A stretch of 64,000 nucleotides of DNA from Streptomyces sp. CHD11. GTDB taxonomy: Bacteria > Actinomycetota > Actinomycetes > Streptomycetales > Streptomycetaceae. Shown one piece after another: positions 52,395 through 58,981 of the stretch. Under the pieces are notes generated by a model. That model was not told where the DNA came from. It saw only the letters and a program-made list of their open reading frames with translations, and ran no database searches. The position numbers and the translations under genes were made by a program. Position 1 is the first letter of the stretch, and every line of letters starts with the position of its first letter. Location: positions 124,001 to 188,000 of the forward strand of contig NZ_JABTTS010000001.1 in the NCBI RefSeq assembly GCF_018638295.1. The letters run 5' to 3'.

Positions 52395-53426
52395 GTGCGG
52401 GTCAGCCTCAAGGACGTCGCCGCGCACGCGGGGGTCTCCATCAAGACCGTCTCCAACGTGGTGAACAACTACCAGCACGTCACCCCGGCCATGCGCGAGC
52501 GTGTCCAGCGGTCCATCGACACGCTCGGCTACCAGCCCAACCTCACCGCCAGGCACCTGCGCAAAGGGCGCACGGGCATCATCGCGCTCGCCCTGCCCGA
52601 GCTGGGCAACCCCTACTTCGCCGAACTGGCCGCCTCGGTCATCGACGCCGCTTCCCAGCACGACTACACCGTGCTGCTCGACCACACCGGTGGATCGCGC
52701 GACCAGGAACTGCTGGTGAGCCAGGGTTTCCGGGCCCGGGTCATCGACGGGCTGATCCTCAGCCCCATCGAGCTGGATACCGAGGACCTGCGCGACCGGT
52801 CCGAGGACGTCCCGCTGGTCCTGCTCGGCGAACGGCACTACGACCTGCCCTACGACCACATCGCGATCGACAACGTCGCCGCGGCCCGCGCCGCCGTCCG
52901 GCATCTGCTCGGCCTGGGACGGCGGGAGGTGGCGTTCATCGGGGCCCGGCGCCGGCGGAGCGAGCCCGCCCAACTGCGCGTACAGGGCTGGCGTGAGGAA
53001 CTGACGGCCGCGGGCCTGCCCGCCGACGAGGCGCTCGTCGCGGCCACCGACGGCTGGGGGCACGCCGACGGGGCGCTGGCCATGAACCACATCCTGGACA
53101 GCGGCCGGCGGCCCGACGCGGTGTTCGCCTACAACGACCCGATGGCGATCGGGGCGATGCGGGTGTTGCACGAGCGGGGCCTGAGGGTGCCGGAGGACCT
53201 CGCCGTCGTGGGCTTCGACGATGTGATCGAGGGACGCTTCGGTGCGGTCACGCTCACCTCCGTGTCCCCGGACAAGGCGGCCATCGGCCGGCTCGCGGTG
53301 GAATCGGTGCTCGCCCGGCTGGGCGACCGGGCGCCTGAGCCCCGCCGCATCTGGGCGGACTACCAGCTGGTGGAACGGGAGAGCACGCTGGGCCGCCCCC
53401 CGAGCGCGGGCCGGGGGACCACCTGA
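52395..53426 (+). CDS. LacI-family transcriptional regulator
   Basis: A 343-residue LacI/GalR repressor from GTG 52395 (AAGGGA 7 bp upstream); the frame opens at 52347 without support. N-terminal HTH and hinge: SLKDVAAHAGVSIKTVSNVV, then YQPNLTARHLRKGRTG. The periplasmic-binding-like domain (Peripla_BP_3) is complete, with VDGLILSP-type and FAYNDPMAIGAMRVLHE segments for effector contact. It precedes the furanose transporter operon by 697 bp, and the two promoters share a motif. It is likely to be released by an imported sugar. Confidence 0.92.
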   Translation: MRVSLKDVAAHAGVSIKTVSNVVNNYQHVTPAMRERVQRSIDTLGYQPNLTARHLRKGRTGIIALALPELGNPYFAELAASVIDAASQHDYTVLLDHTGGSRDQELLVSQGFRARVIDGLILSPIELDTEDLRDRSEDVPLVLLGERHYDLPYDHIAIDNVAAARAAVRHLLGLGRREVAFIGARRRRSEPAQLRVQGWREELTAAGLPADEALVAATDGWGHADGALAMNHILDSGRRPDAVFAYNDPMAIGAMRVLHERGLRVPEDLAVVGFDDVIEGRFGAVTLTSVSPDKAAIGRLAVESVLARLGDRAPEPRRIWADYQLVERESTLGRPPSAGRGTT

Positions 53427-53615
53427 CGGACGTTCCCGGACGTGTGCTGCCTCCGCCCCCGGTGACCGTCTGCTCCGTGAAGGGCGGAGGGCGCGCGTCG
53501 CTGCGTGTAGCGCGACCGTGGGATTCACTGCGGAGGGGTTGCTCCAGGGAGACGAGCGAGAGCACCGGCCGCCTTGGAGAGCCACCAAGAATCGCACAAG
53601 GGTGCGAGCCCCAGC

Positions 53616-53725
53616 ACACCTTCAGGGGCGCGGGGAACTGCGCGAACGGGGTCCGGGGCGGAGCGCGAGGGACGGGAAGGGGCGGCGGGGGCGAAGAACA
53701 TCCCGAACACCCCCGCAGCTCACCC
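53616..53725. repeat. Dispersed Streptomyces intergenic repeat
   Basis: The core CAGGGGCGCGGGGAACTGCG (53626-53645) and the later GGGACGGGAAGGGGCGGCGG (53669-53688) match, from memory, a repeat family found in many Streptomyces intergenic regions. It is noncoding and GC-rich with hairpin potential. Its function is unknown. Confidence 0.5.
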
Positions 53726-53752
53726 CCAACGACGCCATCCGCGCAGCATCCG

Positions 53753-53798
53753 CCGGGCCCGTGTCCGTGTCCGGGCCCGGACACGGACACGGGCCCGG
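53753..53798. repeat. 46-bp perfect palindrome
   Basis: GGGCCC-(12 bp)-GGGCCC-(12 bp)-GGGCCC with CC and GG outside, perfectly self-complementary around 53775/53776. The 12-bp parts are GTGTCCGTGTCC and its complement. A further half copy follows. It could form a strong cruciform or a terminator between lacI and the ABC operon. Confidence 0.8.
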
Positions 53799-53970
53799 AC
53801 ACGGGCAGGACGCCCGCCCTCCCTCCTCCGAACCTCCCGTGCCGTCAGGGCACTTCATCGACTACGGCTCCAACAGCACGTCCGCCCGCCCGAGCAAGCG
53901 CTTCCCCTCCGCCGACCTCAGCCGCGACACACGGGCCACGACCCACCAGGCCGCCCCCTCCCCTCTCCCA

Positions 53971-53984
53971 CCTTGCGCGCAAGG
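53971..53984. promoter_or_regulatory. 14-bp palindrome CCTTGCGCGCAAGG
   Basis: Perfect palindrome directly upstream of the -35 of the ABC operon promoter. CTTGCGCGCAAG resembles LacI-family operators, so it may be a second site for the adjacent LacI or a different regulator. Confidence 0.5.
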
Positions 53985-53986
53985 GG

Positions 53987-54015
53987 TTTACAGCATCCTT
54001 CCAACGATGTAAAAC
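53987..54015 (+). promoter_or_regulatory. ABC operon promoter with LacI-like motif
   Basis: -35 TTTACA (53987-53992), 17-bp spacer, -10 TAAAAC (54010-54015). The motif AACGATGTAAAAC (54003-54015) covers the -10 and matches 12 of 13 bases of the motif in the lacI promoter. TTTACA and TGTAAA at its ends form an inverted repeat. Confidence 0.6.
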
Positions 54016-54123
54016 CTCCTTGCGGCGCACCGGACGCCGTCGTGCACAGGGGGAGCAGTTCCACATCCGCGCGTCCTTCGGCTCCTCAGTTCCCTTTTCA
54101 GCGTCACCCGGATCGGGGTCACC

Positions 54124-55221
54124 ATGCAGCGCACCACTCACCGTTCTCTCCTTCTCGCCCGCCCCGTGGTCGTCGCCTTGGCCGCCGCCGTGGCCCTGAC
54201 CGCCACGTCCTGCGCCAAGTCGGAGGACGACGCGACCGACAGCAAGAAGTCCCCGGCGGCCGCCGACGACGCCGGTCAGAAGGTCGTCACGCCGAAGCCG
54301 GGCAGCGAGACCTGCACCATCGACGCCTACGGCGGCGAGAAGATCGACCTGAAGGACGCCACGGTCGGCTTCTCCCAGTCGGAGAAGGAGGCCAACCCCT
54401 TCCGCATCGCCGAGACGCAGTCCATCAAGGACGAGGCCGGGAAAAGGGGCGTCAAGCTGCTGACGGCCAACGCCCAGTCGCAGTTCTCCAAGCAGATCAG
54501 CGACGTGCAGGACCTGCTCGCCAAGGGCGCCGACCTGCTGGTGATCGCCCCGCTGAACTCCGACGGCTGGGACCCGGTGCTGCAGGCCGCCGCCGCGAAG
54601 AAGGTGCCGATCGTCACCATCGACCGCAAGATCAACGCCACGGCCTGCAAGGACTACGTCTCCTTCATCGCCTCGGACTTCGTCGAGCAGGGCCGGCGTG
54701 CCGCCGACCAGATGATCGAGGCCACCGGCGGCAAGGGCGAGGTCGCCATCCTGCTGGGCTCGGCCGGGAACAACGTCACCACCGAGCGCACCCAGGGCTT
54801 CAAGGAGCGCGTCGCCGAGAAGGCCCCCGGTCTGAAGGTCGTCTTCGAGCAGACCGGTGACTTCACCCGGGAGAAGGGCCAGCAGGTCACCGAGCAGCTC
54901 ATCCAGTCCAAGCCCGGCATCAAGGGCATCTACGCGGAGAACGACGAGATGGGCCTCGGCGCGGTGGCCGCGCTCAAGGGCGCCGGGAAGAAGGCCGGTG
55001 ACATAAAGATCGTCACGGTCGACGGCACGCGCAACGCCGTGCAGGGCGTCGTCGACGGCTGGATCAGCGGTGTGATCGAGTCCAACCCGAGGTTCGGACC
55101 GCTGGCGTTCCAGACGCTCGACACCTTCACCCAGGGCAAGGAAGTCCCCCAGGACATCGTTATCCAGGACAGCGCCTACAGCGCCGACAACGCCGAGAAG
55201 GACCTCGGCAAGGCCTACTGA
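54124..55221 (+). CDS. Sugar ABC transporter binding lipoprotein, YtfQ-like
   Basis: A 365-residue solute-binding protein with a lipoprotein signal: basic MQRTTHRSLLLARP, hydrophobic core, lipobox LTATSC with C30. The mature part is Peripla_BP_4: ATVGFSQSEKEANPFRIAETQSIKDEA, GADLLVIAPLNSDGWDPVL, VPIVTIDR and GIYAENDEMGLGAVAALKGAG. The FSQ...NPFR start and IAPLNSDGW match the galactofuranose-binding YtfQ type rather than RbsB or XylF. It is the first gene of a four-gene import operon with two permease genes. A hairpin after it may keep it more abundant than the rest. It would capture the sugar outside the membrane. Confidence 0.9.
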   Translation: MQRTTHRSLLLARPVVVALAAAVALTATSCAKSEDDATDSKKSPAAADDAGQKVVTPKPGSETCTIDAYGGEKIDLKDATVGFSQSEKEANPFRIAETQSIKDEAGKRGVKLLTANAQSQFSKQISDVQDLLAKGADLLVIAPLNSDGWDPVLQAAAAKKVPIVTIDRKINATACKDYVSFIASDFVEQGRRAADQMIEATGGKGEVAILLGSAGNNVTTERTQGFKERVAEKAPGLKVVFEQTGDFTREKGQQVTEQLIQSKPGIKGIYAENDEMGLGAVAALKGAGKKAGDIKIVTVDGTRNAVQGVVDGWISGVIESNPRFGPLAFQTLDTFTQGKEVPQDIVIQDSAYSADNAEKDLGKAY

Positions 55222-55230
55222 TCCCGCCGC

Positions 55231-55253
55231 GGGGCCCGGGGATCCCGGGCCCC
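55231..55253 (+). terminator. Intercistronic hairpin between binding protein and ATPase genes
   Basis: Perfect 10-bp arms (55231-55240 and 55244-55253) with the loop GAT, 9 bp after the binding-protein stop. CCCCTTTTTCTTCC follows at 55267-55280. Such hairpins commonly stabilise upstream mRNA or partly terminate, giving excess binding protein. Confidence 0.7.
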
Positions 55254-55291
55254 TGTCCGTCCGTCACCCCTTTTTCTTCCTGGAGGCACAG

Positions 55292-56851
55292 GTGGCTCCC
55301 CCCGCCGAAGTCCTCGCCGTCCGCGGACTGAGCAAGACCTTCCCCGGCGTCCGGGCCCTGGACGGCGTGGACCTGACCCTGCACGCCGGTGAGGTGCACG
55401 CGCTGATCGGCGAGAACGGCGCCGGCAAGTCGACGCTCATCAAACTGCTCACCGGGGTCCACAGGCCCGACGCCGGTGACATCGTTTTCCAGGGCCGCAC
55501 GGTCTCCTTCGGCACCCCGCTGGAGGCCCAGAAGGCCGGGATCTCGACCATCTACCAGGAGGTCAACCTCATCCCGCTGCTGAGCGTGGCCCGCAATCTC
55601 TTCCTGGGCCGCGAGCCGCGCAACCGCTTCGGGCTGCTGGACTTCGCCCGTATGCACCACGAGGCGGAACAGGCCCTCGGCGCCCACGGGGTGCGGGTGG
55701 ACGTCCGCAGGCCGCTGCGCAGTCTGGGTGTGGGCGCGCAGCAGATGGTGGCCCTGGCCCGCGCCGTCGCGAGCGAGGTGCGGATCGTCATCATGGACGA
55801 GCCGACATCCTCCCTGGAGCCGCGGGAGGTCGAGACGCTGTTCTCGGTCATCCGCCGGCTGCGCGACGAGGGGATCGCCGTCATCTACGTCAGTCACCGT
55901 CTCGACGAACTGTACGCGGTGTGTGACACGGTCACCGTGTTGCGCGACGGCCGTCGTGTGCATCACGGCCGCCTCGCCGAACTCGACCGGCTCTCCCTGG
56001 TGTCCACCATGCTCGGCAGGGAACTGGGCGAGGTCCGCAAGGAGGGCCTGACGAAGTTCACCGGCGACCACCACGCCACTGACACCGAACCCGTCCTCGA
56101 GGCACGGGACTTGAGGGTCGCGCACCAGTTGCACGGCGTCTCCGTGAGCATCCGTCCCGGCGAGGTCGTCGGACTGGGCGGCCTGCTCGGTTCCGGACGC
56201 ACCGAGACCGCCAAGGCCATCTCCGGTGCGCTGGGCACGAGTTCGGGCAGGGTGACGGTGGCCGGGGTGCCGCTGCGCGCCGGTTCCACCCCCGCGGCCA
56301 TCCGGGCGGGTATCAGTCTGCTGCCGGAGGACCGCAAGAGTGAGGGCATCGTGCCGGGTCTGTCGGTCCGGGAGAACATCTCCCTCGCCGCGCTGCCCCG
56401 GCTCTCCCGCTTCGGCCTGGTCTCCGAGGCACGCGTCGACAGCATCGTGGACACCTTCATCGACCGGCTGCGCATCAAGGCGTCCTCGCCGAACCAGAAG
56501 GTCGGCGAACTGTCCGGCGGCAACCAGCAGAAGGTGCTGCTCGCCCGCTGGCTGGCGATGAACCCGAAGGTGCTTCTGCTGGACGAGCCCACCCGGGGCA
56601 TCGATGTCGGAGCCAAGGCCGAGGTGCAGAAGCTGGTGGACGAACTGGCCGCCGACGGCCTGGGCGTGCTGCTCATCTCCTCCGACCTGGAGGAACTGAT
56701 CGAAGGGTCCGACCGCGTGGTCGTACTGAAGGACGGTGCCGTCGTCGGCGAGCTGACCGGCGACGAGGTCACCGAGGACAAGCTGATGCGGACCATCGCC
56801 GGGCACTCCCCGGACGGGGACGTGGTGGAGGAGGCGGCCACCGATGGCTGA
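55292..56851 (+). CDS. Sugar ABC transporter ATPase, YtfR-like
   Basis: A 519-residue double ATPase of the ribose/galactofuranose importer type, starting at GTG 55292 with GGAGG 6 bp upstream. The first domain is intact: Walker [16 protein letters not shown], a QQMVALARAVAS signature variant and IVIMDEPTSSLEPRE. In the second domain the Walker A is degenerate (GGLLGSGRTETAKAI), while LSGGNQQKVLLARWL and LLLDEPTRGIDVGAK are intact, as in RbsA/XylG/YtfR. It drives uptake through the two downstream permeases. Its end overlaps the next gene by 8 bp. Confidence 0.92.
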   Translation: MAPPAEVLAVRGLSKTFPGVRALDGVDLTLHAGEVHALIGENGAGKSTLIKLLTGVHRPDAGDIVFQGRTVSFGTPLEAQKAGISTIYQEVNLIPLLSVARNLFLGREPRNRFGLLDFARMHHEAEQALGAHGVRVDVRRPLRSLGVGAQQMVALARAVASEVRIVIMDEPTSSLEPREVETLFSVIRRLRDEGIAVIYVSHRLDELYAVCDTVTVLRDGRRVHHGRLAELDRLSLVSTMLGRELGEVRKEGLTKFTGDHHATDTEPVLEARDLRVAHQLHGVSVSIRPGEVVGLGGLLGSGRTETAKAISGALGTSSGRVTVAGVPLRAGSTPAAIRAGISLLPEDRKSEGIVPGLSVRENISLAALPRLSRFGLVSEARVDSIVDTFIDRLRIKASSPNQKVGELSGGNQQKVLLARWLAMNPKVLLLDEPTRGIDVGAKAEVQKLVDELAADGLGVLLISSDLEELIEGSDRVVVLKDGAVVGELTGDEVTEDKLMRTIAGHSPDGDVVEEAATDG

Positions 56852-57806
56852 AGCCGCCCTCAAGACCGTCCCCCTGGACAGGTCCCGCGTCCTGCCATGG
56901 CTGCAGACCTACGGCGTCTACGCCGGCGTGGCACTGCTGATGGCCGTCAACATCCTCATCACCCCGCACTTCCTGTCGACGGAGAACTTCCGCACCCAGG
57001 CCGTGCAGGTCGCCCCCGTCATCATCGTCGCGCTGGGCATGGCCCTGGTCATCGGCACCGAGGGCGTCGACCTCTCGGTCGGTGCCGTGATGGCGCTGGC
57101 TGCCTCCGTGACGGCCCTGTACCTCGGCTACGGGCTGCTGCCCGCGCTGCTCGTGGTGGCGGTGTTCGCCGCCGGTATCGGGCTCGCCAACGGAGCGCTG
57201 GTGGCGTTCGTCGGGGTGCAGCCGATCGTGGCGACACTGGCGCTCATGGTCGGCGGCCGGGGCCTCGCCCTGGTGCTGCTGCCGCAGCTGGAGGACCTGC
57301 GCAACCCCGCGCTGTCTTCGCTGGGCTCCGGGGCCGTGCTGGGCATCCCCTATCTGATCCTGATCGCAGCCGTGCTGGCGCTGCTGGTGTCCTTCGTCGT
57401 CCGCCGCACCACGTTCGGCCGGCAGCTCCTGGCGATCGGTGACAGCCGGCCCGCGGCGCAGCTCGCCGGACTGCCGGTGCGCCGGGTGCTGATCGTGGTG
57501 TACGTCGTCTGCGCGCTGCTGGCCGCCGTGGCGGGCGTACTGGCCACGGCGCGGCTGCAGGCCAGCGACCCGACCTCGCTGGGCAATCTGATGGAGCTGT
57601 CCGCCATCACCGCCGTCGTGGTCGGCGGAACGCCGCTGACCGGTGGCCGGGTGAACATCGCCGGCACGGTGGCGGGAGCCGTCCTCATCCAGTTGCTCAC
57701 CGCCACCCTCATCAAGCACGATCTGCCGCCCTCCTGGACCCAGATCGCGCAGGCCATAGTGATCGTGTGCGCGGTCTACGCGGCACGGGGACGGGGGAAG
57801 CGATGA
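56844..57806 (+). CDS. Sugar ABC transporter permease, YtfT-like
   Basis: A 320-residue BPD_transp_2 permease with about nine helices: VYAGVALLMAVNILITPHFL, IIVALGMALVIGTEGVDLSVGAVMALAA (the ribose-type EAA-like GVDLSVG motif), ALMVGGRGLALVLL and AVVVGGTPLTGGRVNIAGTVAGAVL. Starts by ATG 56844, overlapping the ATPase gene by 8 bp, so it is translationally coupled. It forms half of the membrane channel. Two unlike permeases are the hallmark of the galactofuranose YtfT/YjfF system; ribose systems use one. Confidence 0.9.
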   Translation: MAEAALKTVPLDRSRVLPWLQTYGVYAGVALLMAVNILITPHFLSTENFRTQAVQVAPVIIVALGMALVIGTEGVDLSVGAVMALAASVTALYLGYGLLPALLVVAVFAAGIGLANGALVAFVGVQPIVATLALMVGGRGLALVLLPQLEDLRNPALSSLGSGAVLGIPYLILIAAVLALLVSFVVRRTTFGRQLLAIGDSRPAAQLAGLPVRRVLIVVYVVCALLAAVAGVLATARLQASDPTSLGNLMELSAITAVVVGGTPLTGGRVNIAGTVAGAVLIQLLTATLIKHDLPPSWTQIAQAIVIVCAVYAARGRGKR

Positions 57807-58840
57807 CCGCCACGAAGACGGACGCCCCGGTGACCGCGACGCGTGAGGAGCGGCCGGCCCCGGCCGGGGAACCGGTGGGCTCCACCCGCTCCGAGCGGGT
57901 GAGCGCGCTGGTCCAGCAGCACGGCGCGCTGGCGGTGCTGCTGGTCGTCTCGCTGGTGGCGTCGTTCAGCTTCGACTCCTTCGCCACCGGTGACAACGTC
58001 AGCAACATGGCGACGAGTTCGGCCTTCCTGGCCATCGTCGCGCTCGGCATGACCTTCGTGATCATCACCGGCGGCATCGACCTGTCGGTCGGTTCGCTGT
58101 TCGCGCTCGGCGGTGTCCTGGCGGCCTGGGGGTCCCGGCACGGCACCCTGGTGGCCCTGCTGCTGCCCCTGGTGGTGTGCGGGGCGGTCGGTGTGGTCAA
58201 CGGCCTGCTGGTGGCCCGTTCCCGGCTGGCGCCCTTCATCGTGACCCTGGCGGCCATGCTGGGAGCGCGCGGTCTGATGCTGGCGCTCACCGACGAGGGC
58301 GCCGACACCTATCTGATCGGCAAGGGTTCCTTCCTCGCCGAACTCGGCCAGGGCAGCACCCTGGGCCTGGGCAACCCCGTGTGGATCACGCTGGCGCTGT
58401 TCGTCGCCGGGGCCGTCCTGCTGCGCCGTACCCGTTTCGGGCAGCATGTGTACGCGGTCGGCGGCAACGAGGACGCGGCGGCGCTGATGGGTGCCCCGGT
58501 GGCCCGTACGAAGATCCTCGTCTACACCCTGTCCGGAGTGACGGCCGGACTGGCGGGCGCGCTCAACGCGGCCTGGCTCGCCTCGGGGGTGACCATTCTC
58601 GGCAACGGCATGGAGCTGGAGGCCATCGCCGCCGTCGTCATCGGGGGCACCCTGCTCACCGGCGGACTCGGCTACGTCAGCGGCGCGCTGGTCGGGGTGC
58701 TGCTGCTCAAGGTGATCCAGAACGTCATCAACCAGATCGGCTCCCTCGACTCCTCCTACCAGCAGGTCGTCAGCGGTGCCTTCCTGGCCGTCGTGGTCGT
58801 CGCCCAGACCTGGCTCGGCCGGCGGCGGCAACTGATGTAG
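57803..58840 (+). CDS. Sugar ABC transporter permease, YjfF-like
   Basis: A 345-residue BPD_transp_2 permease from ATG 57803, overlapping the preceding stop by 4 bp. Helices include LAVLLVVSLVASFSFDSF, AIVALGMTFVIITGGIDLSVGSLFALGG (conserved GGIDLSVG), MLGARGLMLALTDEGADTY and IAAVVIGGTLLTGGLGYVSGALVG. The N-terminal 35 residues are soluble and Thr/Arg rich. It pairs with the preceding permease. A strong terminator follows 6 bp after the stop, closing the operon. Confidence 0.9.
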   Translation: MTATKTDAPVTATREERPAPAGEPVGSTRSERVSALVQQHGALAVLLVVSLVASFSFDSFATGDNVSNMATSSAFLAIVALGMTFVIITGGIDLSVGSLFALGGVLAAWGSRHGTLVALLLPLVVCGAVGVVNGLLVARSRLAPFIVTLAAMLGARGLMLALTDEGADTYLIGKGSFLAELGQGSTLGLGNPVWITLALFVAGAVLLRRTRFGQHVYAVGGNEDAAALMGAPVARTKILVYTLSGVTAGLAGALNAAWLASGVTILGNGMELEAIAAVVIGGTLLTGGLGYVSGALVGVLLLKVIQNVINQIGSLDSSYQQVVSGAFLAVVVVAQTWLGRRRQLM

Positions 58841-58846
58841 GACCGC

Positions 58847-58893
58847 GGACGCGGTGGGGCGGGCCCGCCGAAGGACCCCGCCCCGCCGCGTCC
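58847..58893 (+). terminator. Terminator after the ABC transporter operon
   Basis: A 17-bp stem with one G-U pair (58847-58863 with 58877-58893) and a 13-nt loop, 6 bp after the last permease stop codon. Very stable; no U-tract. Confidence 0.75.
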
Positions 58894-58981
58894 GGTACCA
58901 GGCGGCCGGCCACGCTCCGACGTGCACCGGCCGCCTCTCGCACGCGCACGGCTCCCACCCCCCGCTCACCAAGGAGTGACG

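Larger units (their letters stand above)
53427..54123. other. 697-bp intergenic region ahead of the ABC transporter operon
   Basis: No convincing gene. Contents: a dispersed Streptomyces-type repeat (about 53616-53725), a 46-bp perfect palindrome (53753-53798), a 14-bp palindrome CCTTGCGCGCAAGG (53971-53984), and a promoter with LacI-like motif (53987-54015). Confidence 0.5.

Noticed and set aside
53753..53798. Replication origin or attachment site at the long palindrome
   Set aside because: No DnaA boxes, integrase gene or tRNA nearby; only the symmetry supports it.
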